A DNA stretch of 64,000 bases from CAWEWH01 sp963812775 (GTDB lineage Bacteria > Pseudomonadota > Alphaproteobacteria > Rhizobiales > Beijerinckiaceae): NCBI GenBank assembly GCA_963812775.1, contig CAWEWH010000007.1, positions 1 to 64,000 of the forward strand. The letters run 5' to 3'. The notes beneath the pieces were generated by a model. It saw only the letters and a program-made list of their open reading frames with translations, did no database searches and was not told where the DNA came from. Positions 31,640 to 41,347 of the stretch are shown here, one piece after another. Both the position numbers and the translations under genes were made by a program. Position 1 is the stretch's first letter. Every line of letters begins with the position of its first letter.

Positions 31640-33622
31640 TCGTCGAGGTCGGCCACTACGCCTTGGCGCTGGCGCTCGGCCTGTCGCTGGTGCAATGCCT
31701 GCTGCCGTTCTGGGGAACGCGGGTCGGCGATCGAGTCGCTCATGACGGTGGCGCGCCCAGCCGCGGTGGCCGTCTTCCTGCTCGTCGCGCTTGCCTTCGG
31801 CATTTTGACCTATGCCCATGTGGTCTCGGATTTTTCTGTCGGCAACGTCTACGAAAACTCTCACTCGGCAAAGCCGCTGATCTACAAATACACCGGCGTG
31901 TGGGGTAATCACGAAGGCTCGATGCTGCTGTGGGCGCTCGTGCTTGTGTTCTTCGGCGCCCTGGTGGCGCTCTCCCGCCGCTCCTTGCCGGAGAAGCTGC
32001 GCGCCAACACCCTGTCGGTGCAGGCATGCATCACCGCGGCGTTCCTCGCCTTCATCCTGCTCACCTCCAACCCCTTCGCCCGCCTCGAGCCGGCACCGCT
32101 CGAAGGCCAGGACCTCAACCCGATCCTCCAGGATCTCGGCCTCGCCATTCATCCACCGCTGCTCTATGTCGGCTATGTCGGCTTTTCCATCGTGTTCGCC
32201 TTCGCGGCCGCCGCCCTCATCGAGGGACGCATCGACGCCATGTGGGCGCGCGCTGTGCGGCCCTGGACTCTGCTGGCCTGGGTGTTCCTCACCCTCGGCA
32301 TCGCCATGGGCTCGTACTGGGCCTATTACGAGCTCGGTTGGGGCGGCTTCTGGTTCTGGGACCCGGTCGAGAACGCCTCGCTGATGCCGTGGCTCGCCGG
32401 CACCGCACTCGTGCATTCGACGATCGTCATGGAGAAGCGCGACGCCCTGAAGGTTTGGACCATCCTGCTTGCCGTCTTGGCGTTCTCGTTGTCGCTCCTT
32501 GGCACCTTCCTTGTGCGCTCTGGCGTGCTGACATCGGTGCACACCTTTGCGTCCGACCCCGGCCGCGGCGTCTTCATCCTTGCCATTCTCGTCTTCTTCA
32601 TCGGCGGCGGCTTTGCGCTCTATGCCTGGCGAGCGCCCACGCTGAAGCAGGGCGGTCTCTTCGCGCCGGTGTCGCGTGAAGGGGCGCTCGTCATCAACAA
32701 CCTGTTCCTCGCCGCCGCTTGCGCCACCGTGTTCGTCGGCACGCTCTATCCATTGGCACTGGAAGCGCTCACCGGTGCCAAGATTTCGGTCGGCGCGCCG
32801 TTCTTCGAGCTGACCTTCGTGCCGCTGGCGGCCGTGCTGCTGCTGATCCTGCCCTTCGGACACACGCTGGCCTGGAAGCGCGGCGACCTTCTCGGCGCCG
32901 CGCAGCGGCTCCTCGTCTCTGTTGGCGTCGGCATCGCTGCCGCGGCCGGCACGCTCGCCGCCTTCGGCGAGGCGTCGCTCGTCGCAGTGGTTGGCGTCGG
33001 GCTCGGCCTCTTCCTCATCGCCGCATCGGTCAACGAGATCGTCACGCGCTCGTGGGCGCCAGGTGCCGCACTGACGACGGGCTTGCGCCGTGCCGCCGGG
33101 CTGCCGCGCTCGGCTTGGGGTTCGGCCATCGCCCATGCCGGGGTGGGCATTGCCGTGCTCGGGCTGGCGGCACAGGCCTGGAGCGTCGAGCGGTTGGTCA
33201 CGGCGAAGCCCGGCGACAATATCGAGATCGGTGCGTATGTGGCGCGGCTCGAACGTGTCTTCCCGCGCACCGGTCCCAACTATCGCGAGGACGTGGCCCA
33301 CTTCGCGGTCACGAAAAAGAATGGCGCACCCGTCGGGGAGCTCGAAGCGGCAAAGCGGCAATATCCGGCGCGCAACTCCGGCACGACGGAGGCCGGCATC
33401 CTGACCGTTGGGGTCAGTCAACTCTATGTCAGCCTCGGCGAGATCAATGCCGGCACCGTCGGCCTGCGCCTCTACTGGAAGCCGCTGGTGCTGCTCATCT
33501 GGCTCGGCGCCGTGATCATGGCGGCGGGCGGTGCCCTGTCGTTGACGGATCGGCGTCTCAGGGTCGGCGCGCCGGCCCGCGCCAGGTCGGCCGTCGCCCC
33601 GCATCCGGCGCCTGCCGAATAG
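31636..33622 (+). CDS. ccmF: Cytochrome c heme lyase subunit CcmF (CycK), frameshifted
   Basis: A multi-pass inner-membrane protein that ligates heme to apocytochrome c together with CcmH and CcmI. The true start is the ATG at 31636 (MIVEVGHYALALALGLSLVQ), overlapping ccmE. A one-base shift near 31728 breaks the frame, which then continues MTVARPAAVAVFLLVALAFG. The tryptophan-rich WWD heme-handling motif is WGGFWFWDPVENASLMPW. Other family segments are YKYTGVWGNHEGSMLLWALV, LAIHPPLLYVGYVGFSI and FLVRSGVLTSVHTFASDP. Rejoined it has about 660 residues, the normal length. The C-terminus (RLYWKPLVLLIWLGAVIMA) is intact. Confidence 0.95.
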
Positions 33623-33624
33623 CC

Positions 33625-34086
33625 ATGCGTGCCATCTTCGCCCTTCTCGTGCTCGCAACCGTGGTGACGGCCGCCCCTGCCGTGCAGCCGGACGAGGTGC
33701 TGCCCGAAAAGCAACTCGAGGAGCGCGCCCGCGCCATCTCGACCGAGCTGCGCTGCCTCGTCTGCCAGAATCAGTCGATCGACGACAGCGACGCGCCGCT
33801 CGCCCGCGATCTGCGGCTCCTCGTTCGTGAGCGGCTCACGGCCGGCGATTCCGATGCCGGCGTGCGCGACTTCGTGGTCAGTCGCTACGGGGAGTTCGTG
33901 CTGTTGAAGCCGCCATTCGGCGCCAGCACGCTCCTCCTGTGGCTGAGCCCGATCCTGGTGCTCGGTCTCGGCGCGCTGATGCTGTTTGTCGCCAGGCGCA
34001 GAACGGCAACCCCGGCCGCCGCGCGCCCGCTCGATGCGGACGAGCAGAGGCGGCTCGACGCGCTGCTGCGCAACAAAGGCGCATGA
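33625..34086 (+). CDS. ccmH: Cytochrome c maturation thioredoxin-like protein CcmH (CycL)
   Basis: A periplasmic membrane-anchored thiol-disulfide protein that reduces the apocytochrome c heme-binding cysteines. It starts at the ATG at 33625, three bases after the ccmF stop. It has a signal sequence (MRAIFALLVLATVVTAAPAV), the redox motif LRCLVCQNQSIDDSDAPLA (Cys44 and Cys47) and a C-terminal membrane segment (LLLWLSPILVLGLGALMLFV), with 153 residues in all. It is last gene of the operon. CcmABC, D and G are not in the window, as expected for the split organisation in rhizobia. Confidence 0.95.
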   Translation: MRAIFALLVLATVVTAAPAVQPDEVLPEKQLEERARAISTELRCLVCQNQSIDDSDAPLARDLRLLVRERLTAGDSDAGVRDFVVSRYGEFVLLKPPFGASTLLLWLSPILVLGLGALMLFVARRRTATPAAARPLDADEQRRLDALLRNKGA

Positions 34087-34239
34087 CCCCAAAAATCCGT
34101 GCAGGCTCCGATGGTCATGCACAGGATAGAAACGTGGGACGCACAGCGGCTTAGGCGCAAACGATCGCGTGCCAGCACGAACCTTACCAAACTTTCATGC
34201 TGCGGTGAGTGTGCCGTAAGCCGGCCGCTCCCACATTAG

Positions 34240-34265
34240 CCCTCAAGGCGATGCGCTCTTGAGGG
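34240..34265 (+). promoter_or_regulatory. Leader hairpin covering the degP ribosome site
   Basis: CCCTCAAG (34240-34247) pairs exactly with CTTGAGGG (34258-34265) around a 10-base loop. The second arm contains GAGGG, the Shine-Dalgarno of degP (GAGGGAG, 34261-34267), eight bases before the ATG at 34273. The hairpin would block ribosome access when folded, so it could act as a temperature- or protein-sensitive switch. Confidence 0.4.
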
Positions 34266-34272
34266 AGCCTGA

Positions 34273-35949
34273 ATGATGTTCGAAAAATTTGACGTCGAGA
34301 AGCGGGCGGCCAGTTCGGGCGAAGCTCCGACAACCACGTCCGAGATTGCTTCCAGAACTGCACCCAAGTCGACGTCCAAGACTACGTCGAAGACCAAGTC
34401 GTTTCTTGTCGGCGCCGTCGCGCTGTCGGCGCTTGCGGTGGCCGGCGCCCTCGAGGGCGGCGTCTTCCTGCACAATCCAGCTTTTGCCCAGCAGAACGGT
34501 CACAACCTTACGGCTGCGGTCCCGGGCCAAGCGTCCTTTGCCGACGTCGTTGAGAAGGTGAAGCCCGCCGTCGTGTCCGTGCGCGTCAAGTCGGAGGCGC
34601 GCGCCCGCAATCCGCGTCTATCGATGGAAGAGTTCGGCATTGCGCCGGGCAGCCCCATGGAGCGGTTTTTCCGCCGCTTCGAGGATGACGGCCGTGGCCA
34701 GCGCAACGCGCCGCAAGCGCCGCAAGCGCCGCAGGCGCCGCGGCGCCAGTTCAGCGAGTCGCAGGGCTCTGGCTTCTTCATTTCCAAGGACGGCTACATC
34801 GTCACCAATAACCACGTGGTTGAGCGCGGCCAGGAAGTCCAAGTCGTCACCGATGACGGCAAGACGGTCACCGCCAGGGTGGTGGGCACGGATCCCAAAA
34901 CTGACCTCGCCGTGCTGAAGGCGCAGGACGACGGCCCCTATCCGTTCGTCGATTTCGCCGCCAAGGAGCCGCGCGTCGGCGACTGGGTGATCGCCGTCGG
35001 CAATCCCTTCGGTCTCGGCGGCACGGTGACGGCCGGCATCGTCTCGGCTCGTGGCCGCGACATCGGTGCCGGTCCCTATGACGACTTCATCCAGATCGAC
35101 GCGCCGGTGAATCGCGGCAATTCCGGCGGTCCGACTTTCAACATCCTTGGCGAGGTGGTGGGCGTGAACACCGCCATTGCCTCGCCGTCCGGCGGCAGCG
35201 TTGGCATCGCCTTCGCGATCCCGTCGGAGGCTGCCAAGCGCATCGTCGCCGAGATCCGCGATACCGGCAGCGTGCGGCGCGGCTTCCTGGGCGTTCAGAT
35301 CCAGTCGGTGACGCGCGACATCGCCGACAGCATGGGCCTCGATCGGCCGCAAGGTGCGCTGGTCGCCAAAGTCGACGGCGAAAGCCCCGCCGGCAAGGCC
35401 GGCGTGCGCGAAGGCGACGCCATCGTCTCCTTGAACGGCCGCCCGGTCAGGGACGCCCGCGAGCTGTCGCGCGAGGTCGCGGCGCTAGCGCCTGAATCAT
35501 CGGCGTCGCTGCAAGTGTGGCGCGACGGCAAGAGCCGCGAGGTGACGGTGAAACTCGGCCGCATGCCTGGCGATCAGGCGGCTGCCGCAAGTCGCGATCG
35601 TCGCGAAGAGAACCCGGGCGCGCAGGGTCCCGCTCAGGAGCGCAACACGGATCTGGCCAGCCCGGAAGCTGGCGGCCTCGGTCTGTCGCTGGCGCCGGCC
35701 GGCTCGGTCGGCGGCGTCGACAAGAAGGGCGTAGTGGTCACCAACGTGGCGTCAGGTTCGATGGCGGAAGAGCGCGGCGTGAAGACCGGCGACGTGATCG
35801 TCGAGGTCTCGGGCCGCACCGTCGAGACGCCCGCCGATGTCCAGAAGGCGCTCAGCGAGAGCCGCGGCGCCGGCAAGCGCGCTGTCCTGTTCCGCCTGGA
35901 GACTGAACAGGGACCACGTTTCGTGGCCCTGCCGGTTCCGCGCGGCTGA
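34273..35949 (+). CDS. degP: Periplasmic serine protease/chaperone DegP (Do family)
   Basis: A HtrA-family protease that degrades or refolds damaged envelope proteins. It is 558 residues from the ATG at 34273. An unusually long N-terminus rich in Ser/Thr/Lys precedes the membrane or signal segment (FLVGAVALSALAVAGALEGG). The protease domain has the triad His181 (TNNHVVE), Asp211 (KTDLAVLK) and Ser284 (RGNSGGPTFN). Two PDZ domains follow (GVQIQSVTRDIADSMGLDRP; GVVVTNVASGSMAEERGVKT). A short AP/Q repeat (APQAPQAPQAP, 147-157) sits in the loop before the protease core. The position between ccmH and a two-component system is conserved in rhizobia. Confidence 0.96.
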   Translation: MMFEKFDVEKRAASSGEAPTTTSEIASRTAPKSTSKTTSKTKSFLVGAVALSALAVAGALEGGVFLHNPAFAQQNGHNLTAAVPGQASFADVVEKVKPAVVSVRVKSEARARNPRLSMEEFGIAPGSPMERFFRRFEDDGRGQRNAPQAPQAPQAPRRQFSESQGSGFFISKDGYIVTNNHVVERGQEVQVVTDDGKTVTARVVGTDPKTDLAVLKAQDDGPYPFVDFAAKEPRVGDWVIAVGNPFGLGGTVTAGIVSARGRDIGAGPYDDFIQIDAPVNRGNSGGPTFNILGEVVGVNTAIASPSGGSVGIAFAIPSEAAKRIVAEIRDTGSVRRGFLGVQIQSVTRDIADSMGLDRPQGALVAKVDGESPAGKAGVREGDAIVSLNGRPVRDARELSREVAALAPESSASLQVWRDGKSREVTVKLGRMPGDQAAAASRDRREENPGAQGPAQERNTDLASPEAGGLGLSLAPAGSVGGVDKKGVVVTNVASGSMAEERGVKTGDVIVEVSGRTVETPADVQKALSESRGAGKRAVLFRLETEQGPRFVALPVPRG

Positions 35950-36249
35950 GTTTGGAGTTCGGACGCCAGCCTCTGGCCTCCCAGTCGCCCCCCGCCGCGG
36001 CTGGTGCTCCGATACGGACGGCAGGTCGGATTTCTCCGGCCTGCCGTTTCGTTTTAGCTCATGATGCCCGAGAGCGTGAGCGCTTTCGGACCAGATCGTG
36101 CGTCCGATCAAAAACCTAGGGCACGATCCGGCTTCAATGAATCGAATCGTGGTCTCGTTCTTCGCAGCGTATCCAGAGGGCCCGCGGCTCGAGGGCTCTG
36201 GAGCGCCGGCGTTCGTTCGATTCGGCCAAATATGCTCTAACGTAACGCC
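35950..36249. other. Intergenic gap with a diverged palindromic element
   Basis: A 300-base gap between degP and the response regulator. Around 36059-36102 lies CATGATGCCCGAGAGCGTGA followed by GCGCTTTCGGACCAGATCGTG, whose parts CGAGAGCG/CGCTTTCG pair with mismatches. It looks like a decayed member of the GCATGATCCCG hairpin repeat family. No other feature is seen; a promoter for the two-component pair should be here. Confidence 0.35.
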
Positions 36250-36934
36250 ATGAGGATACTCATCGTCGAGGACGATCAGGAAGCCGCGTCCTACATGGTC
36301 AAGGCGTTTCGCGAAGTCCGGCCACGTGGCCGATCACGCCCCCGATGGCCTCGAGGGCTATGCGCTGGCCCGCGAGGGGCAATATGATGTCCTCGTGGTC
36401 GACCGCATGTTGCCCAAGCTCGACGGGCTGTCGCTCATCCGATCGCTGCGCGAGCAGGCTGTCGAAACCCCGGTTGTCATCCTCTCCGCCCTCGGCCAGG
36501 TGGACGACAGGGTGAAGGGGCTGCGGGCCGGGGGCGACGACTATCTGGCCAAGCCTTATGCCTTCTCGGAGCTCTTGGCCCGTGTCGAGGTCCTGTCGCG
36601 CCGCCGCGCCGCCGCCCCGGGCGAGCAGACGGTTTACCGCGTCGGCGACCTGGAGCTCGATCGCCTGTCGCATCGCGTCGCGCGCGCCGGTAGGGAGATC
36701 GCGCTCCAGCCGCGCGAGTATCGGCTGCTCGAATATCTGATGAAGCATGCCGGCCAGGTGGTGACCCGCACCATGCTCTTGGAGAATGTCTGGGACTATC
36801 ACTTCGATCCGCAGACAAACGTCATCGATGTGCATGTCTCGCGGCTGCGCGCCAAGATCGACAAGGGCCAGTCGCGGGCGCTGATCCACACGGTGCGCGG
36901 CGCCGGATATGTGATCCGTGACGGCGCTCGCTAA
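36250..36934 (+). CDS. OmpR-family response regulator, frameshifted
   Basis: A two-component response regulator. It starts MRILIVEDDQEAASYMVKAF at the ATG at 36250. A one-base insertion near 36312 breaks the frame, which resumes HVADHAPDGLEGYALAREGQ. The phosphoacceptor Asp51 lies in YDVLVVDRMLPKLDG, and DDYLAKPYAFSELLAR carries the conserved Lys. The winged-helix domain shows LQPREYRLLEYLMKHAGQVV and WDYHFDPQTNVIDVHVSRLR. Rejoined it is about 228 residues. Its end overlaps the start of the kinase at 36918 by 17 bases. The gene order degP-regulator-kinase suggests an envelope-stress function, but the signal is unknown. Confidence 0.9.
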
Positions 36935-38318
36935 GCTCTTCCGCAGCACGGCTTTCAGGCTCGCGCTCGCCTATCTGCTGCTGTCGGTCGGGTTCGCCGG
37001 CGCCATGCTGGTCTATGTCGCCTGGAGCGCCACGCAGCTCCTCGACGAACAGATCCGCTCGACGCTGCAAGCGGAAGCCAACGGCCTCGTCGAGCAGTAC
37101 AACGAGGGCGGCATTCGCAGCCTCGTCATCACCCTCGATGCGCGCGCCCGCCGGCCCGGCGCCTCCCTGTTCCTGCTCACCACGTTCACCGGCGAGCGGC
37201 TGGCCGGCAATGTGGGGGCCGTGGAGGCCGGCACGCTGGCCAGCGAAGGCATACGCGACGTGGACTATGTGCGCAGCGACGACGCGGCCGAGGGCACGCC
37301 GCATCGGGCCAAGGTCAGCGTCATTTTCCTGTCGGGCGGCTTCCGCCTGCTCGTCGGCCGCGACCTCGACGAGCGCGAACGGCTAGGCGAGGTGATCCGG
37401 CGCGCCATCTGGCTGACGCTGGCGGTGGTCACCGTCCTCGCCTGCCTCGGCGGCTGGTTCATCACCCGCCGCGTCCTGAAGCGCGTCGACGCTATGACGG
37501 CCACCACACGCACCATCATGGCGGGTGACCTGTCGGGGCGTCTGCCGAGCACCGGCACGGGCGACGAGCTCGATCGCTTGGCCGACAACCTCAACGCTAT
37601 GCTCGACCGCATCGGCGAGCTGATGGCCGGGCTCAAAGAAGTGTCCGACAACATCGCCCACGATCTCAAGACGCCGCTCACGCGCCTGCGCAATCGCGCC
37701 GAGGAGGCGCTGAGGACGGCGCGATCGGGTGAGGACCAGTCCAAGGCGCTGGAAGCGACCATCGCTGAATCGGACGATCTCATTCGCGTCTTCGACGCGC
37801 TGTTGATGATCGCGCGGCTCGAGGCTGGCGGCGCCAAGGAGAACCTTGGCGCCTACGACGCCGGCGAGGTGGCGCGCGGCGTCGTCGAGCTCTATGAGCC
37901 GCTGGCCGAGGAGGCGGGCGTCGTGCTCGCCGCCTCCGTCGACGGTCCGCTCTCCGTGCATGGCAGCCGCGAACTGCTTGGCCAGGCCCTGTCCAACCTT
38001 ATCGACAATGCCATCAAATACGGTGCTCCGGTGCGGCCCCCGGGCGCGCCGGCGCCGGTTGCCACCTTGACCGTCACGGCAAAGCGCGCCGGCTCGCTCG
38101 TCGAGATCGCGGTGGCCGACCATGGTCCCGGCATCCCCGAGGCGGACCGGGCGCGGGCGGTCGAGCGCTTCGTGCGCCTGGAGAGCGCGCGCACACGGCC
38201 GGGCTTCGGGCTCGGCCTCAGCCTGGCGTCGGCTGTCGCCCGCCTGCACGGTGGCGCGCTACGCCTCGAGGACAACGCACCCGGCCTGCGCGCCGTCCTC
38301 GCCTTGCCGGGCCAGTGA
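36918..38318 (+). CDS. Sensor histidine kinase (HAMP, HisKA, HATPase)
   Basis: The membrane kinase partner of the regulator at 36250, 466 residues, starting at a GTG at 36918 inside the regulator's 3' end. It has two membrane segments (FRLALAYLLLSVGFAGAMLV near 13-32; AIWLTLAVVTVLACLGGWFI near 163-182) around a periplasmic sensor domain. A HAMP linker (RVLKRVDAMTATTRTIMAGD) leads to the H-box NIAHDLKTPLTRLRNRAEEA with His248. The N-box is ALSNLIDNAIKYG, and the glycine boxes are VADHGPGIPEADR and GFGLGLSLASAVARLHGGAL. Intact. Its stop overlaps the GTG of glnE. Confidence 0.94.
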   Translation: MTALAKLFRSTAFRLALAYLLLSVGFAGAMLVYVAWSATQLLDEQIRSTLQAEANGLVEQYNEGGIRSLVITLDARARRPGASLFLLTTFTGERLAGNVGAVEAGTLASEGIRDVDYVRSDDAAEGTPHRAKVSVIFLSGGFRLLVGRDLDERERLGEVIRRAIWLTLAVVTVLACLGGWFITRRVLKRVDAMTATTRTIMAGDLSGRLPSTGTGDELDRLADNLNAMLDRIGELMAGLKEVSDNIAHDLKTPLTRLRNRAEEALRTARSGEDQSKALEATIAESDDLIRVFDALLMIARLEAGGAKENLGAYDAGEVARGVVELYEPLAEEAGVVLAASVDGPLSVHGSRELLGQALSNLIDNAIKYGAPVRPPGAPAPVATLTVTAKRAGSLVEIAVADHGPGIPEADRARAVERFVRLESARTRPGFGLGLSLASAVARLHGGALRLEDNAPGLRAVLALPGQ

Positions 38319-41300
38319 AGCCCGCACTAGATGACCGCATGACCAAGAGAGCGAAGGCGACCCGCATCCGCCGGCCGAAAACATCGCCAGCGCGTGGGAA
38401 AGATGTTGCGACCGCCACGCTGGCGCAGCGCATTGCGATGGTGCCGCTCGTGTCGGACAAACATGCAGCCGAAGCCCGGCTCATGGATCTGTCGTCCGAG
38501 CCGGACGCTGCCGCGCTTGCGCCGTTTCTTGCCGCCCACGGCCCGGCGCACAGCTTGCTGATGGCACTCGCCGACCAGTCGCCGTTTCTATGGGGGCTGG
38601 TGACCCGCGATCCGCAGCGCGCCGCGCGGCTCTTGCAAAGCTCGCCTGGAGACAGCCTCGAAGGCATCGTCAAGGATGCCGAGGCCGGCTGGAAGGAGGA
38701 GACCGACATCGGCGCGCTCATGCGTCGCCTGCGCTTGCTGCGGGCCGAGCATGCACTGCTCGTCGCGCTCGCGGATTGTGGCGGCGTCTGGGGTATCGAG
38801 GAGGTGACGGCGGCACTCAGCCGTTTCGCCGACGCCTGCGTCGGAACGGCGCTGCGCTTCGCCCTCAAGAGCGCCGCCGATCTCGGCCGCATACGCCTCG
38901 CAAGCCTCGACGATCCCGAGCCCGGCTGCGGCCTTGTTGTGCTGGCGCTCGGAAAGCACGGCGCCGGTGAGCTCAACTATTCGAGCGACATCGATCTCGT
39001 GCTCTTCTTCGATCCCGCCGCGCCCGTTCGCGAGGGGCTCGAGCCCGCGACCTTCTTCCTGCGCCTGACCCAGACGCTGGTGAAGCTGCTCCAGGAGCGC
39101 ACGCCTGACGGCTACGTGTTCCGCGTCGATTTGCGGCTGCGCCCCGACCCCAGCTCGACATCGGTCGCCATCTCGATGCCGGCTGCCTTCTCCTACTATG
39201 AGACGGTGGGGCAGAACTGGGAGCGTGCGGCCTTCATCAAGGCGCGCCCGGTAGCGGGCGACAAGGCGCTCGGCGAGCGGTTCCTGCTGAGCCTCGTGCC
39301 GTTCGTGTGGCGAAAATATTTCGACTTCGCCACCATTGCCGACATCCACGCCATGAAGCGGCAGATCCACGTGGCGCGCGGCCATGAGGCCATCGCGGTG
39401 GCCGGCCACGATATCAAGCTCGGCCGCGGCGGCATCCGCGAGATCGAATTCTTCGTGCAGACGCAGCAGCTCGTCTTCGGCGGCCGCCGCCCGGCGCTGC
39501 GCGGCACGCGCACCCTCGACATGCTCAAGGCCTTGGCCGACGACGGCTGGATCACCGGCAAGGCGCGGGATGATATGTCCGAGGCCTATCGCTTCCTGCG
39601 CACCGTCGAGCATCGGCTGCAGATGGTGGCCGACGAGCAGACGCAGCGCCTGCCGGACGATGAGGCGACGTTGCAACGCTTCGCGACGTTCTGCGGCTTT
39701 CCGGCACCCGAGGCTTTCGCGGCGGCGCTCACCGCCCATGCCGAGCGCGTGCAGGCGCACTATGCGCTGCTATTCGAGGAAGGGCCGGCGCTCGCGACGG
39801 AGGCCGGCAGCCTCGTGTTCACCGGCACAGCCGACGATCCCGACACCCTGGAGACGCTGGCGCGCGTCGGCTTCCGTAACCCACCCGTGGTGACCGAGAC
39901 GGTTCGCGGCTGGCACTTTGGCCGCCGGCCCGCCGTGACCAGCGCGCGGGCCCGCGAGGTGCTCACCGAGCTCACCCCGGCGCTCCTCGCCGCCCTCGGC
40001 CGCACCGCCGATCCCGATGGTGCCCTCGCCATGCTCGACCAAGCCTTCGGCCACATGCCGGCGGCCGTCGAGCTGCTGTCGATCCTGCGCTCCAACGAGC
40101 GTCTCCTCGTGCTCTTCGCCGACCTGCTGGGCAGCGCGCCGCGCCTCGCCGAGATCGTCTCCGAGCGCCCGCATGTCCTCGATGCGCTGATCGATCCGGC
40201 CTTTGCCGATCCCGTCCTCGATCTCGACCGCCTTGCGGCGCGCATCAAGGCGCTCATCGGCGAGCCCGCGAGCTTCGAGGAGTTCCTCGACCGCGCCCGC
40301 GACGCGGCCCGGCTGGAGACCTTTGTGGCCGGCGCGCGCATGCTTTCGGACATCTTCTCGCCGGAACGCGCCGGCGAAGCTTTCGCGGCCGTCGCCGGGG
40401 AAATCATCAAGGCGTCGTTCGCGGCCGTCGCCAAGGCATTTGCGGCGGAGCACGGCGAGGTGCCAGGGGGCCGCGCCGTCGTGCTCGGCCTGGGACGGCT
40501 CGGCGCTCGCGAGATGACGGCCTCTTCCGATCTCGATCTCATCGTTCTCTACGATTTCGACGACAAGCAGCCGGAGAGCAGCGGCCCGAAGAAGCTCCAC
40601 GCTGTCGTCTATTACACGCGGCTGACGCAGCGCCTGCTCAGCGCGCTCACCGTGCCGACCCGCCGCGGCCACCTCTACGACGTCGACATGCGGCTCCGTC
40701 CGGAAGGGCGCAAGGGTCCCGTCGCCACGCAATTCAAGGGATTTCTCGCTTATCAAGCAGAGGGCGCCGAGACGTGGGAGCATCTGGCGCTGACGCGGGC
40801 CCGTGTCATCGCCGGCGATGCCTCCCTTGCCGAGGACGCCGCGCAGGGCATTGCCGCCGTCCTCGCTTCGCCGCGCCGACCGCCGGCGTTGAGGCAAGCC
40901 GTCCGCGACATGCGCGCATTGCTGGCCAAGGAGAAAGGCGAGGACGATCCCTGGGACCTGAAGCTCGCGGCCGGCGGCCTCGTCGATATCGATTTCATCG
41001 CGCAGTTTCTGGTCCTCGCGCACACCGACATGCATCCGCAGATCGCCTCGCCGTCGACGGCGCGCGTGCTCGCCGCTGCCCGCGAGGCGGGATTGATCGA
41101 TGCCGACGACGCCGACACGTTGCGGCATGCCCACGCCATGCTGTCGACGGTCTTCCAATGGCAGCGGCTGACGGTGGAGGGCCGTTTCGATGCGCGCGCC
41201 GTAGCGCCCGCCGTGTTGCGACGGATCGCGGCCGCTGTCGGGTTTCCGGACGAGAAGGTGCTGCGCCGCGAGCTCGATGACGCCCGCGCCGCCGTGCGCG

Positions 41301-41344
41301 CGATCTTCACGCGCCTGTTTTCGGATCAGAACACGCGCGATTGA
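38315..41344 (+). CDS. glnE: Glutamine synthetase adenylyltransferase/deadenylase GlnE
   Basis: A bifunctional enzyme that switches glutamine synthetase off by adenylylation and on by deadenylylation, under PII control. It has about 1000 residues with two nucleotidyltransferase domains: N-terminal (LGKHGAGELNYSSDIDLVLF) and C-terminal (LGRLGAREMTASSDLDLIVL). Each has the G-S-x-(x)-D-x-D catalytic signature. Between them lies the helical regulatory region. YVFRVDLRLRPDPSSTSVAI, KLGRGGIREIEFFVQTQQLV and LYDVDMRLRPEGRKGPVATQ are other family signatures. The frame opens at a GTG at 38315 overlapping the kinase stop; the ATG at 38339 (MTKRAKATRIRR) is an alternative start. Intact over 3 kb. Nitrogen-related, like the nas cluster 8 kb away. 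Confidence 0.97.
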   Translation: MKPALDDRMTKRAKATRIRRPKTSPARGKDVATATLAQRIAMVPLVSDKHAAEARLMDLSSEPDAAALAPFLAAHGPAHSLLMALADQSPFLWGLVTRDPQRAARLLQSSPGDSLEGIVKDAEAGWKEETDIGALMRRLRLLRAEHALLVALADCGGVWGIEEVTAALSRFADACVGTALRFALKSAADLGRIRLASLDDPEPGCGLVVLALGKHGAGELNYSSDIDLVLFFDPAAPVREGLEPATFFLRLTQTLVKLLQERTPDGYVFRVDLRLRPDPSSTSVAISMPAAFSYYETVGQNWERAAFIKARPVAGDKALGERFLLSLVPFVWRKYFDFATIADIHAMKRQIHVARGHEAIAVAGHDIKLGRGGIREIEFFVQTQQLVFGGRRPALRGTRTLDMLKALADDGWITGKARDDMSEAYRFLRTVEHRLQMVADEQTQRLPDDEATLQRFATFCGFPAPEAFAAALTAHAERVQAHYALLFEEGPALATEAGSLVFTGTADDPDTLETLARVGFRNPPVVTETVRGWHFGRRPAVTSARAREVLTELTPALLAALGRTADPDGALAMLDQAFGHMPAAVELLSILRSNERLLVLFADLLGSAPRLAEIVSERPHVLDALIDPAFADPVLDLDRLAARIKALIGEPASFEEFLDRARDAARLETFVAGARMLSDIFSPERAGEAFAAVAGEIIKASFAAVAKAFAAEHGEVPGGRAVVLGLGRLGAREMTASSDLDLIVLYDFDDKQPESSGPKKLHAVVYYTRLTQRLLSALTVPTRRGHLYDVDMRLRPEGRKGPVATQFKGFLAYQAEGAETWEHLALTRARVIAGDASLAEDAAQGIAAVLASPRRPPALRQAVRDMRALLAKEKGEDDPWDLKLAAGGLVDIDFIAQFLVLAHTDMHPQIASPSTARVLAAAREAGLIDADDADTLRHAHAMLSTVFQWQRLTVEGRFDARAVAPAVLRRIAAAVGFPDEKVLRRELDDARAAVRAIFTRLFSDQNTRD

Positions 41345-41347
41345 ACG

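Noticed and set aside
31358..33658. 766-codon minus-strand open frame opposite ccmF
   Set aside because: It is antisense to a well-conserved membrane protein gene, with Arg/Glu/Gly/His-rich composition typical of a shadow frame in GC-rich DNA, and has no start signal.
34720..34745. Short GCGCCGCAA tandem repeat, checked as a possible CRISPR or satellite
   Set aside because: It is an in-frame APQ repeat in DegP. No CRISPR-like repeat-spacer array was seen anywhere in the window.
39770..41158. 462-codon minus-strand open frame opposite glnE
   Set aside because: Shadow frame inside intact glnE.
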